Part shown: positions 32,193 to 43,023 of the stretch, piece by piece
Layout of the letters: every line of letters starts with the position of its first letter
Position numbering within the stretch: the stretch's first letter is position 1
Source: [Phialemoniopsis] sp. UDSM-2020
Lineage: Eukaryota; Ascomycota; Sordariomycetes; Thyridiales; Thyridiaceae
Direction: 5' to 3'
DNA: 64,000 nucleotides
NCBI GenBank assembly: GCA_018873225.1
Contig: JAEILZ010000006.1
Location: 1,984,001-2,048,000 of the forward strand
Translations under genes and position numbers: made by a program
Notes under the pieces: generated by a model
Told to the model about the DNA's origin: nothing
What the model saw: the letters and a program-made list of their open reading frames with translations, nothing else
Databases searched by the model: none

Positions 32193-34200
32193 TTCATTCT
32201 CTTCAAAAGAGAAGTATTAGAATATTATATTGGAAACATCGAATATGATTTGATGCTGCGTGCTGACGTCTGATATATTTGTCTCCTCCGAAAGCTTGTC
32301 ATGAGCTGAGCGCGGTCCCCGAGGGAACGGCCATGTGCGAGCGATACTTCATCAGCCACCGGAGATGCTCATTGCGGAACGGACGAATGAGGGTTTACAA
32401 TAACTGTGTCTATGGCCAGATATGAAGACGAGCGTCCAAATGGCTGAAGAGCGAGGCCATGATATCAATCGCCTCATCGGCAGCTCCGCAATCTCAAGAG
32501 ATATTCGGGTGCATCATGTACATGCGGGCATCGGCTAGGCTGTGTCAGAGAGACTCAGTAGGAGTCTACTGGTTGATACATAATGATTACTGTAATCAAC
32601 ACTTTGTTCCTCACCTTAGCCGTGGATCAAGTTTGGTATGTAATGAGACTCAGGTTTTGACACTGGTGAGCATCAGCGGCATTAGACCCGGAGCTGAGTG
32701 ATCATGGAATGGTCGTCCACCAGCGTACTGAGCATCCGCCACAGATCTAGTGACAAGACTGTGGGTGAGTGCCTTTCAGAGAAGATGAGTAATTTCTGAG
32801 GTAGATGTTGGGACATGTAGAGTGATATACTCACTCTATAATATACTTTGCGGCGGTGTCAGATTGATCCATTATCATCGAGACTCGGATTTCTGTGATG
32901 CATCCCGATCCTCCCGCCGTGAGTAGATGTTGTATATCCCGGTCTCACATCCTCCAAGTCCATATTTTCAAGACCCAAATGCAGTTCTCATATTATTCCA
33001 GATAGAAACCTCAATCGATGACAGTGCCATTACGGCAGTCCCATATTGCATAAGAAAGGCTAGCTGTTGTAGCAGCTCTCGTCAATTTACTGTAAAGCAC
33101 ATGGTCAGTTCAACCGTTTGGAGCATTCATGCAGCTTGGACAGCACAATTATATGTCCAGTCTTGGGGTACAATAGCTTGAGAATACCAATCCCTAGGAT
33201 GCAGCTCGGCGATGCAAATTTTTTCAAACTTTATTTCCAGACTATTGCTTTGATATTTTACTTCAGGTAAGAGAGAGTAATTTAGAATAAGGTGTCTTTA
33301 AATGAGTCTTCTATCTAGCTAATATCTTCTATTGATTACTACAAATAAATAGGTATATTTAAATCATTTAAATGATCTTGATGGTTAAACTATGTAGTAG
33401 AGGTCAGTTAGAAGCAGCGACTGCTAGTGTGAATAATACTCATTAAAAGTCATCTGCAAAATAGCCTCTGCTCACTCGGTGGCCTTATATCCACAATGTC
33501 TGTGCCATTCTGTGATCAATGCTGGCTCTGATGGCATCCTGCAAGTCCCACACGAGAGATGCGGGTGACTACTAGGGGATGGTCACAATTGAGCAGGTTC
33601 ACAAAACATGATGAACCCTACAAGTCTTTCACTATATGCTATGTACATATTCTGCTGCCTTCTTCGTTGCTAATCTGTTCTAATTGTCGCTGGGGAAGGA
33701 GTCCAAGGTGAAATCTTACCATTCACTGAGGTGACACCTTAGACGCTGCTCAGCATCGACAGGGCGTCACTTCCGAATGCCAGCCAATCTTGCAAAGGAT
33801 CCCTCGAGAAAGTGTCACCCACTATATCAGATATCTTTCAATATTGCAGCCGTGACTCAGTCACCGTGACTGAATCTTTGTTTGTCGCATTCAGTCCGAC
33901 CGGCATCGAGCACTGACGCTCTATGATCCCGGTCTTGAGGCTGATGCTTAGAGAGAGCTGGTATGCGGCTGCACTGGAGCTCTCATACTCTGGGTCTCTA
34001 ATGAGTATATCATATTCTTTAATAAGATGCTCTTTAGAGAATTTTATATATATTATAGACCTACAAATTGAAAACTAGCTTTGCTATCTTGCTCACCTGC
34101 AGCTGAGCTCAACTTAGATGAGCTGGTGTATCTGAATATAGAATGCAAGGCCTTATATAATAATATTAAAATACTGAATAAATTGTATAGAGCAAGCGCA
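31803..34200. other. Gene-poor, AT-rich repeat zone
   Basis: About 2.4 kb without a supportable gene. It holds a long pyrimidine microsatellite. Between about 33200 and 34200 it is markedly AT-rich, as expected for decayed mobile DNA. Confidence 0.55.
32065..32192 (+). repeat. Pyrimidine microsatellite, (TTCCTCCCTTTC)n then (TTTC)n
   Basis: About seven tandem copies of a 12-base unit run into roughly ten copies of TTTC. The strand is almost pure pyrimidine over about 130 bp. Confidence 0.95.
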
Positions 34201-34529
34201 AAGAAATTTAATCACAACACTAGGAGTGCTGACATCTTATGGCGCAGCTTCAAAATATTCTAAGTTGGCCATCGCAAGAATTGCTCAAATCCAAGGTGTA
34301 TCCCTTTGAAATCCGGGATTCCGCAAGGCTAGCCCAAGCCTCTCTGCAAAAATTTGAAAGTCCCCTACAACTGGCCCAAGCCTGGAGCCCATTTTGCAGA
34401 CAAGCTCCATTTGACGACACCTGGATCGCGCGTTTCCGCCGGGCCTGGAGCAAGTCGAGATCTTGGAAGAACAAGGCCCTTAACCTTTTGACGGCATGGC
34501 ACCTCACAATAAACAGTCTATTAATCGGC

Positions 34530-34744
34530 TTGCCTCCCTCCATACCGTACAGGCTGTTGGCGCGGCGCTCCATGCCAAAGACAAACGTCATCTTGGCCCT
34601 GGGTTCAAAGATCCGGATCGCGCTGTCACCGCCGCAGAAACGACCCTTGCCACCAGAGTCTGGACGGATGCCAAAGTGCCGAACGAGAACCGGGATGCGC
34701 TTCTCGAGCACCTCCGGATGGTTATCAATTCCGATGCAGGACAC
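34530..34744 (-). pseudogene. Remnant of a hydantoinase-B / 5-oxoprolinase gene
   Basis: On the minus strand the reading from 34744 downward gives HPEVLEKRIPVLVRHFGIRP, then SGGKGRFCGGDSAIRIFEPR and ERRANSLYGMEGGKP. These are the C-terminal blocks of the HyuB/5-oxoprolinase family (PExLExRxPV, SGGxGxxxGGxG, SERR..YGxxGG). After GGKP the match is lost, and the rest of the enzyme, normally over 500 residues, is absent on both sides. It is a short fossil inside the repeat zone. Confidence 0.7.
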
Positions 34745-35143
34745 CAGTGTTGGAACACGCTAAAAACTGGTTCCCGGCGAATTCCCATCCCATGTTCTCA
34801 AGACACAGTCTGATGATCAAAATAAATTGGCTTGCCTTTAGGCAAGGCTCCCAATCGCCATACAACACAACGAACACAATACCCGTGTTCTAAAGACACG
34901 ATGACAGTTCCCAGTACTTGAAAACACGGATGCGGTATCTGACTTGGCCACCCCTGGCTCGAACACTTGACAAGGCAGCATACTTTTGCGAATATTCCGC
35001 GGTGATCGGGCAGAGTACGAAGCGAGATGGCCAAGTCTTCAAGTTAGGGCTTGGACTGGAATACACCACTGCACTGAGGAAGTCTGCTCGGAAGTTTGAA
35101 AAGACTTGTATCTTTACAGCACCTGTTTGCTATATCACACGGG

Positions 35144-35233
35144 TGGATCCTGTCACTACAGACATCACACAGTTGGATCCTATCTCTACAGACATCACAC
35201 AGTTGGATCCTATCTCTACAGACATCACGACAC
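35144..35233 (+). repeat. Three-copy 30-bp tandem repeat
   Basis: A 30-base unit starting TGGATCCTATCTCTACAGAC occurs at 35144-35173, 35174-35203 and 35204-35233. There are two or three changes in copy 1 and a diverged end in copy 3. The unit length is a multiple of three, so it stays open in one frame and gives a Thr/Asp/Pro-rich repeat. Confidence 0.9.
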
Positions 35234-36030
35234 TGGTCACTGTTGATATCTGTGCCCATTGTCTGGTTGTAGAGACTGTCAGTGTTACTGAATTCCAATG
35301 GTGTACATCATATATGAATAGGAAGACCTATGTCCGGAGTTGCCATCCGACCTTGATCAATGCTTGCCGCCTGAGCTATACCAGTCCAATTACTTGCGAA
35401 CCTTTCCCATCAGATTCCAACGGCGGACCTTCGGATCTTCAGTGCATTCCGGATCAGCGAGCCTCAAGCTACGCACAACTTCGGCATGAGGAGTAGCCGA
35501 GTTAAAGGGGCTTTGTTTCCCTGAATACCCTGTAGAAGGAGAAGTTTCTAGAACCCACTTGGGGTCGGATCTGTCACTTCGTAGAATAAGCTATCTTCAA
35601 ATGGTCGACGACTGTGTCGCCGCCCCTGTCAGTGAGGCCATGTGGTAGATGTAACCCAAGATACTCCATTTGAAGACGACCGCGTGGGTCGATAGAAAGG
35701 TAGAATCCCAAGGATATTTAACTGCTTTCATATCCATAGAGTCGAACACTACGCATGAAGGTTTCAGGGCCCCATTTGATGAGTGACCTGGGGCAGCTTC
35801 AGACTTTTCAGACTGATGATACGTAGTAATTCATCGAGATCACAGTCCTCTTACTTCCTAGACTAGCTAGAGCGAAGGTCAACATTCAAAGGTTTCACAA
35901 CGACACACTAGATGATTCTAATCGGACCCTCAAAATGCTAAGCTTGTACTAAAAATTGGCCTTATGAGAATCTTAAGCATACAGGTTGGGTGTCTCTCAG
36001 TACATCCTTGCTCCATGAGGCTCTTTTGTG

Positions 36031-36053
36031 CAGACAGACAGACAGACAGACAG
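36031..36053 (+). repeat. (CAGA)n microsatellite
   Basis: Five to six uninterrupted CAGA units. Confidence 0.9.
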
Positions 36054-36259
36054 TAAAGGCGTTGCAAGCGAGAGAGCAGATCTGTGCCAGCCAACAGAAT
36101 TTCCATTGCAAGATACGGTGATTTAGCTATGGTTAACTGTGGCGGTGCCATTTGCAACAATCTGAATATATTAGAGAGCCCGCCATGAAACCATCAATCT
36201 GCCTGCCCCTGAAACACATATATATGTAACTGCGCCATGTTAAACCCACCAAAGTAAGG

Positions 36260-38095
36260 CTACTTCGATACCTTTCTGACGTATCCCACAGCGAGCTCGT
36301 ATATGGCGCCGGCGGTCATCTTGTGTTTCGCCTTTCCGTGAACAGCTAAGTCTCTCGGCGTCTGGTACACTGTGAGGGTCCCACAGTCCGGTACGGGGCA
36401 ACGCTGAGGTTGGTATCCGGTATGATCCCATTCTGCTCTTGTGTTCCTCTTCGCATCGGTGGGTTTGAGGTCCGGGGGGTAGTCCACGATGTAGCTAGAG
36501 AAGTCCTTGTACTCCTTGGGGTGGCCCTTTCTGAAATGGTCCCTGTACCGGTTGAGCTCACTTTAAACCGTCTTGTTGGTGCAACCCTCCACTGAATATT
36601 ATTACGGCTTCTATGGGGCATACTTGGCGCGGTTACAGCTAATATCTTTTGCGTCTAGCAGGTAAGATTAAACCTGAGTCTCTGTAAGGAAAGGATGGGC
36701 TGTCCTCAGATGGGCTGTGAGGGTACCGATAGATAGGAGAATATCACAACTATCACAGCCAGGAATCGGGTATGTCCGAGCAGTAAAGTTACAGTAGGTT
36801 GCATCGACGTGCTTCTCCAGGCTTATCTCTGTTTGGAAGATCGTAGTACTCTCGCATCCCGATTTAGGGCAGGCTTTTGGCTCCCAGGAGCAGACCTGTC
36901 TGACATGGGCGTCCAGAGACTCCTTGGTCTTGAAGTAGTGGCGGCATCGGGAACACTGAAACTGACGGTTCTCGTTCCATACCTTGCAACGCTTGATGTG
37001 AGTTTCAAGCAGAGTGATGGACCCGAAAATCATATTGCAACCATTGTTGGTGCAGTAGAACAGGAACCGCGACGGTTCGTCTTTGCTGCCGGTTGAGTTT
37101 GCCCAATCAGGAATTGCCATGGTGGTTGCGTCTCCATTCCACTTGTAGGAATTGATCTTGGACAGCTGGACAGCAAATTGGTGAGGATCATCGTCAAGCA
37201 CCAGGACAGTCCTCGCAGTCGCATACAATGCAATCTGGATAGACTTAACAGTCTCGGTATGAAGCTTCTCCGGCTTGCCATCCTGAAGCGCATGAGACAT
37301 CTCGTCAATAGCCTCGGCCGAGTCGAGGAGCTCGGGGTCAATCGGGATGGCGTCTTCCATAAGGAGGCCAGCACGTTTCTTGTTGTCTTCTTTGACTGGG
37401 ACAAGAAGACGCTCCGTCTGGTCTTCTGCCTGGACTTTGGTCTCCGATGCGACTGGCTTCTTGCTGGCAGCGAGTCGTTCCTGAATAGGGACAGTCTCCA
37501 CCGAGTCTGCCCATTTGGTTCGTTCATCCAGATTGGCCAGCCTCACTGCCTTGTTGCGATGAAGTGGATTCGTGGCATCTAGCCCTGTGTCCTCGCAAAG
37601 TCGGTCGACCTCCTCACGGGCTCGCTTTCTCTGTGGCCTGACGTAGCCCTCTGTCGCGACGTCAAGCTCATACTTGGTACGGACTGGCGAGGCTCCGGCT
37701 TCCATCCTGAGGTTCCACGTGAGATCAGGACTTGCACCCTCATACGACTCAGTGACCCCGCTCATCATAGCCAGTCTGGTATGACCCAAGAGATTCGCAC
37801 TGGCTTCGGAGCCCCGGCCTCGCGTTGACTTCTCAAGGAACCTCTCCTCGTACGCCGCTCCACGACGCATATCATGTGGTGTGGGTCTCTAGACCAGTCC
37901 GGCAAGGTCCGCTGCTTCACGTATGACCTTAACGAGGTAAGCCGAATTGGCAGGCTTGTCAAGGTCCAGTCGGGTGTGCTGCCCACGGAGTTGTTGACAC
38001 AGCACTGGTCGATTAGGATAAGCCCACTTGATCTTGACTGGCTTGTGTTTGAGTTGCTCGCGGAGCTGCTCGTAGGCTGCACTTGAAACCTTCAC
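36260..38095 (-). pseudogene. Broken tyrosine-recombinase gene with C2H2-like zinc-finger array
   Basis: One minus-strand frame runs 612 codons from 38095 to 36260 without a frameshift. It is cut by six stops: TAG 37889-37891, TAA 36668-36670, TAG 36611-36613, TAA 36602-36604, TAA 36599-36601 and TAA 36563-36565. Each could arise from CAA/CAG by one C-to-T change in a CpA context. Around the first stop lies HDMRRGAAYEERF and, 30 residues on, LLGHTRLAMMSGVTESYEG. This is the HxxR ... GHxx ... Y order of tyrosine recombinases, as in Cryptons or Starship captains. From about residue 320 there are at least five Cys2/His2-type fingers (FQCSRCRHYFKTKESLDAHV, CPVPDCG...LAVHGKAKH). The 5' end is not defined. 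It is probably a dead mobile-element gene. Confidence 0.65.
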
Positions 38096-38454
38096 TGATT
38101 AATCCAACATAGTGGATTTAGTTTGAGAATGGTGATTATCCCACTACCTATTTCTAATTACATCAACTCGTTCTCAGTGTATCTCATTCGTTTGTCACAA
38201 AGTCAAGGTAGAGAGATGGATCAAGATCGTCGACCTTGCCGCCACCAACTTGAAATTTTATCAGCCTATGAATCATCCTTTAACAGTCAATGGCCTGTTA
38301 AACCGGATGCCCAGTTCATACTCTTTTCGAAAGGTCAGCGAATGCTGGGCTCACGCTACCCTAGCCCCAACGGTCCTTACTAATATCGTAGTCTTGTACT
38401 CCGCCTGCACTCTGTTACAAACATCTTTTTGGGTACAAGAAGAGCCCCGACCAT
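38096..38454. other. Intergenic region
   Basis: 359 bp separating the broken recombinase from the type II dehydroquinase. No gene is seen. The recombinase frame may continue upstream through further stops (TAA and TAG within 60 bp). Confidence 0.4.
38134..38150 (+). repeat. Third copy of the TTATCCCACTACC motif
   Basis: GATTATCCCACTACCTA here shares 16 bases (TTATCCCACTACCTAT) with 13225-13240. It shares 15 bases with the inverted arm at 14189-14204. It lies just upstream of the broken recombinase gene. Confidence 0.55.
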
Positions 38455-38901
38455 TCAATCGATCTTCAGGTGTCTCGCCACAAAGTCCAATGCGGCCGTG
38501 TATCCGTACACTCCCATCCCACAGATTACAGCCACCGCTTTGTCCTGGAAGTAGCTGTGATGCCGAAATGCCTCGCGAGAGTGTACATTCGAAACGTGCA
38601 GCTCCACGAAAGGAATAGCCACCCCTAGGAGTGCATCTCGAATGGCGACGCTAGTGTGAGTGAATGCAGCTGGATTGATGATGATGGCGTCGACACCCTG
38701 CGTGCGAGCTTCTTGGATCCGGTCAATGATTGCGCCCTCCCAGTTAGACTGGAAAGTGTCGAGGCTGACGTCGAGCTCAGCTGCCTGTTTGTTCGCGGCG
38801 TCTATTACATCTTGGAGCGTCGAACTGCCGTATAGGTGCGGCTCTCGAGTCCCCAATAGGTTGAGGTTCGGGCCATTGATAAGGAGAATCTTGCGCCCCA
38901 T
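38455..38901 (-). CDS. qutE: Catabolic type II 3-dehydroquinate dehydratase (QutE / qa-2)
   Basis: 148 residues in one exon with the ATG at 38901 ([12 protein letters not shown]). A flavodoxin-like dodecameric enzyme of the type II class that dehydrates 3-dehydroquinate to 3-dehydroshikimate in quinate breakdown. All signatures are present: [13 protein letters not shown] with the catalytic Tyr in HLYGSSTL, the Arg in the flexible loop, [29 protein letters not shown], and the catalytic His region [19 protein letters not shown]. The length equals that of fungal catabolic dehydroquinases. It lies about 570 bp from the end of the quinate permease gene, on the same strand. Confidence 0.96.
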   Translation of the reverse strand: MGRKILLINGPNLNLLGTREPHLYGSSTLQDVIDAANKQAAELDVSLDTFQSNWEGAIIDRIQEARTQGVDAIIINPAAFTHTSVAIRDALLGVAIPFVELHVSNVHSREAFRHHSYFQDKAVAVICGMGVYGYTAALDFVARHLKID

Positions 38902-39471
38902 GACTTGCCAATGCTTCCCGAGACGTGCGTTTGCTTGATGTGATTCGATACTGGGTAGGAAAGAGAGCAGTAGCTTGAAAAGGCAAGATCTGGGACTGAG
39001 TAGCCAAATGCAGTAATCAGTGGTCTTGATAACACACGCCAAGAACTCGAGCGCGGATGAGGTAATGCTTAGGAAGAGACTCACATGCTGCCATGGGAGG
39101 TCGTCCGGATAAGTCTTTACCCAAGTCCCTGAACACGCTAATGCACGCCGCCAATAGATCACCCCCAACATCGTCGCCCAGGTCAAATGGCCACGGGGTA
39201 AAGGTCATGGAAATGCTCTTCAAGTTGAAATGTAACTATCCTGAGTTGGGATTCGATTGACTTGGGTGATAATCCCACATGTAACTTTGCTATGTGGCAC
39301 AGGGTATCACGTCAAGCTGACAACCTTCGTATGAATGCCATCCCCAGTGAAGAAAAGGACACCTGTTCCCTGTCGCCTGTACTCGTGATAACTAACAGAG
39401 TAATTGGGTACAAAGTATCCCTTGACTGCGCGTTTTATGAACAGTTGTGGCACAGTCCTCACGAAGCCGCC
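38902..39471. promoter_or_regulatory. Upstream region of the type II dehydroquinase gene
   Basis: 570 bp between two minus-strand pathway genes. No gene or clear operator is recognised. Confidence 0.4.
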
Positions 39472-41192
39472 TCACACATCCTCCACATGCTCCCTGTTAC
39501 CCTTCGCATCAGCAACCACTGCCTCAGCTCCGCGCTGGCCAGCAATAATCTCATCGGCCCTCCGGCGCTTGTTGATCGCAGTGCCTTTGACGCTGAACAG
39601 AATATCCATTTCCTCGAGGGAGAGACCCTTGGTTTCGGGCATGAGGAAGAACACAATAACCAGGGCCACGACAATGGAAGCCCCAAAGAAGAAAAATGTA
39701 CCGAATGTGATATTCTTCATCATATAAGGTGTCGAATAGACAATTGTGAACTGTCCTAGCCATTGCACGCAGGTCGTGAAAACGAGGCATACGGACCGGA
39801 TTGCGGTTGGGAATACTTCGGCGCTGCGAAAGCTGTCAACAACTACAAAACCACATAAACGATAGCACAAACTTACCAGAAGATCCAGGGAATTCCATTC
39901 CAAGACATAGCGTAAAAGATTGAGAAAAAATAGATCATAACGATGGCGAGGTATGCGCCGCCGTCCCGGGGGGCGGTGCGGATGAAGGAGCCGGATGCAC
40001 GAGAGTAGCCGCCGAGGTAGAACATAGCAATGAGCGCACCAACAGAACCAATGATCATGGACTTTCGACGGCCTAGACGGTCGATACCGAAAAGCATAAA
40101 CAAAATGGTTGCGGTGCACTTGACGATGCCAAAGACACCGGTTGCCAGCAAACCCACATCCGTGCCGGTGAATCCGATAGACTTGAAGATATTGGGCGAG
40201 TAATAGTTCAGAGCGTTGATTCCAGAAAGATTTTGGAGCATCATCAAGCCCATCCCCAAGAAAAGTCGTGTCCGGTTCCCAGGAGCGAATGCTTCTTTCA
40301 GCTTGCCCAACAGCGACTTCTCGGCGCCGAGCTCCGCTTCGCGCGACAGTTGTTCCTGGATAGTTTCGATCTCCCACGCCAAGTATGCATCTCCCTCAGG
40401 AAGATTTCGGATCCGGGCCATGCATTTACTGGCCTTTTCGACTTTTCCGGCTTTGATGAGCCAGCGGGGCGACTCAGGTTGGAAGAACATGGTGAGGACG
40501 AGAAGTGTTCCAGGGATGAGTTGTAGACTGAATGGGATGTGCCATTGCGAATCCGATTTGCCCGAGATGTGTATGTTCACGCCGTAGTTCACCCAAAACC
40601 CGACGATCTGGGAGACTTGTAGGACCATCTCAAAGATGCCGATGAGTCGGCCTCGAATCGCGGGCGGTGCCCATTCCGAGATGTATTGGGGTACGATGAG
40701 GGACGATGCACCAACAGCCAGGCCTATCTCATGCTGTTAGCAAGGTTTGTGCTACGAATGAAGAAAATATGTAGTTTTGAGGGGGTGGATGGGAGACATA
40801 CCAGTCAAAGCACGGCCACCGTAGATTAGACCCAGCTTGCCAGAGGACACGAGCTGCAGAATCGCGCCGAGGTCGAAGAGGGCGCCGCAAGCCATAAGGG
40901 GCAGACGGCGACCAAATTTCTCGGTGAAGTAGTATACGAAAATTGCACCAAAGAAGCAGCCGGCCTGGAAAGTGCTGACAATGTTGGCGCTGAGGTCCGC
41001 CGAGTTGTCTCCCAGACCGAACCGAGATTTGAAGGACGGCAAGGTCAACGTGCCACCAATGAAGGCAGAATCGTATCCGAACATCGATGAGCCGAACGAA
41101 GCGGAGATGGCCAACGCATAGACCTGCCAGTTGTAGACCGCCGCCGGGGCGGGGAAGGCAGAGTCATCCCGGATCTTGAAGATGGAAGGCAT
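39472..41192 (-). CDS. qutD: Quinate permease (QutD / qa-y), MFS sugar-porter family
   Basis: A twelve-helix plasma-membrane carrier of about 530 residues. Exons are 40802-41192, 39877-40723 and 39472-39823, with junctions giving GGRALTG/LAVGAS and PWIFCAEVFP. It resembles fungal quinate permeases: FGYDSAFIGGTLTLPSF, the porter motif FTEKFGRRLPLMACG, GRALTGLAVGASSLIVPQYISEWAPPxxRG, RxFPESPRWL-like QPESPRWLIKAGK, LQNLSGINALNYYSPNIF, DRLGRRKSM, and PETKGLSLEEMD at the end. It would import quinate for the island's enzymes. Assignment to quinate rather than a hexose rests on the FIGGTL helix 1 loop, the overall likeness and the flanking genes. A TATATAA box lies about 110 bp upstream. Confidence 0.88.
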
Positions 41193-41764
41193 CTTGACAA
41201 TTCACAGAGTTGGGCCGATGAAAAGGGCGATCTGTGATGATGGTTGGCGCAGGCCTTGTCGAAACAAAGATCGAGTTGGGAATCAGAGAGTGCTGTTGCT
41301 TATATATGGCGAAACTCTCAGAGGATGACACAGGGTGCCTTTGGTTGTGATCCGGGGTCTGTTTGGAGAGAACCCCGAAAAGTCTGGGGAACACGGACCA
41401 ATGAATTCGAGGTGGTTGCCACCAAACTGCGGGGAATGCAACTCGAATTGGCAGACGTCTCCGAGCCCTCTTGATTGTTTATCCGGCCCCTGAAAAGGGT
41501 GTGGTCAGACCTGGCCATTACGCGCGCTCATGTTCAGGTGGCGCAACCTAATTCACCAAGCCGGCAAACTCTACTCCGATCTGAAGCACACCATGAGAAC
41601 CACCATCGCTGTAGGTCAGAGCTCTGACAGACTGCTGACTTTGAAGGGCTGCCATCAAGTGCATATCACACCGCGCCGCATTGGGCAAATCTCAAGATTG
41701 CACGATTATGAAGTGTTCATTTGATAATCGTGGTATGTCTATCAAGTAATGCAATTTTCCAACA
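41193..41764. other. Intergenic region
   Basis: 572 bp holding the permease promoter and the 3' end of the next minus-strand gene. TTTATCC at about 41479 is a possible activator half-site only. Confidence 0.4.
41300..41306 (-). promoter_or_regulatory. Probable TATA box of the quinate permease gene
   Basis: TATATAA on the minus strand, about 110 bp upstream of the ATG at 41192. Confidence 0.5.
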
Positions 41765-42634
41765 TCAAACTTTCGCTTCATGTGCCCATACGGCGTCCAT
41801 CATAATCTGTTTCGGCGGTTCCTTGCCAGTCCACAACCGATATTGATCATAAGCCTGAGCCAGCAGGACCTCAAGACCAGTGACTGTGTCCCAGTCAGGA
41901 CATCTCTGAGCAGCTGTAAGGAGTGGTGTCTGTCTTGGCTTGTAGGCCATGTCTATGCAAAGTCCCCTTTCCCCAAAGATGCCCGAGAACTGTTCTTCCG
42001 TTGTCTTGTCTGCCGGCACGGTTCCAATGATTATATCAGGTACTTCCGGCAGTTTTTGCAAATCTGTGATGACAGTGACAGGAAAGAGATCCTTGAAAGC
42101 CGTCTGAACTTCCACAGCAGCTGACAAGGTTCTGTTGACGAGGAATATGGTCTTGACGCCAGCTCGGTGCAAGGCGTACAACGCTGCTCTTGACGCGCCC
42201 CCGGCGCCGATAACGAGTCCGATTCTCGGGGGAACCTGTGAGGTTTTCGAATACCCGGTAATGATGCTATGCAGTCCCGACCAGTCGGTATTGTCGCCGA
42301 TGATGATTCTCTTTGATCCCTTCTCGGAGGTTATCAGTGTATTGACAGCACCAATCAAGGTAGCTGTTTCCGTCAGCTGGTCGCAGTATTTGTGGGCATG
42401 TAATTTGTGTGGCATAGTGACGCTCGCGCCTCCAAAGTCGTCTCGCTCGATCAAGTGAGCAACGTCTTCTATGGACGCCGACTCGCGGATGTCGTAGTGA
42501 TACGGCAGATTGTGAAACTTGAATCCGGCATTGTGTATGGTCGGAGAGATACTGAATGAGATTCCATTGCCAAAGATATGAAATTCCTTTTCAGGGTGTT
42601 GTTCAGATATGTCTAAAGAAGGCATCTTGCACAT
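41765..42634 (-). CDS. Shikimate dehydrogenase paralogue 2 (AROM-domain-like)
   Basis: 289 residues in one exon, start at 42634 (or 42625). It looks most like the C-terminal domain of the pentafunctional AROM protein set free. It has FGNGISFSISPTIHNAGF with the complete Ser-x-Ser substrate loop, FGGASVTMPHKLHAH with the catalytic Lys, GAVNTLIT, and GDNTDWSGLHSI with the catalytic Asp. The cofactor loop is VIGAGGASRAALYAL and VNRTL. The tail is AYDQYRLWTGKEPPKQIMMDAVW. It would reduce 3-dehydroshikimate to shikimate, or the reverse. It is the island's only free-standing paralogue with the canonical Ser-x-Ser, so it may prefer shikimate. A quinate-dehydrogenase fragment lies just upstream. Confidence 0.9.
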   Translation of the reverse strand: MCKMPSLDISEQHPEKEFHIFGNGISFSISPTIHNAGFKFHNLPYHYDIRESASIEDVAHLIERDDFGGASVTMPHKLHAHKYCDQLTETATLIGAVNTLITSEKGSKRIIIGDNTDWSGLHSIITGYSKTSQVPPRIGLVIGAGGASRAALYALHRAGVKTIFLVNRTLSAAVEVQTAFKDLFPVTVITDLQKLPEVPDIIIGTVPADKTTEEQFSGIFGERGLCIDMAYKPRQTPLLTAAQRCPDWDTVTGLEVLLAQAYDQYRLWTGKEPPKQIMMDAVWAHEAKV

Positions 42635-43023
42635 TCGTTAATCCAGGTGCTTGGGTAGCAATGTCCATTCAAGCAAAAGCCCTCCTTGGATGAATACCAG
42701 AGTGTTGATATTAGATAATCAAGATTCGTGGAGACGTGTTTACACCCGGCCCAGTATTCCGGCATCTGGAGACTGGAGGGCCACAATCGGCTATGTTATC
42801 AGCCGTGTCAATCCGCACTCCGAGATGAGTCTTGCCGTTGACTGAATCCCGAATTATCGCGTTTCTGGCCAAGATAGGATAGATTTTCAGTCCATAGCAG
42901 GACTTTTGCCTTTCTCCCGCCTTTTTCATCACGTACTTTGATTCCGGACGATCCTTTTTGCAGGACTACCAAATCGCATGTATTTCATTTAAAGCTACGA
43001 CATACCCTCCAATTAGCTCGTAT
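42635..43023. other. Intergenic region
   Basis: 389 bp upstream of dehydrogenase paralogue 2. No gene is seen. Confidence 0.4.

Larger units (their letters stand above)
34800..36259. other. Gene-poor interval with a tandem repeat and a microsatellite
   Basis: About 1.46 kb with no convincing gene. A frame at 34918-35496 spans the tandem repeat and shows no family features. Confidence 0.45.

Noticed and set aside
34239..34813. Plus-strand frames over the hydantoinase-B fossil
   Set aside because: They are antisense to the recognisable enzyme blocks and show no family features of their own.
36260..38095. Calling 36668-37870 an intact 400-residue zinc-finger gene
   Set aside because: The conserved recombinase motifs start upstream of its first Met and further fingers continue past its stop in the same frame, so it is a piece of a larger broken gene.
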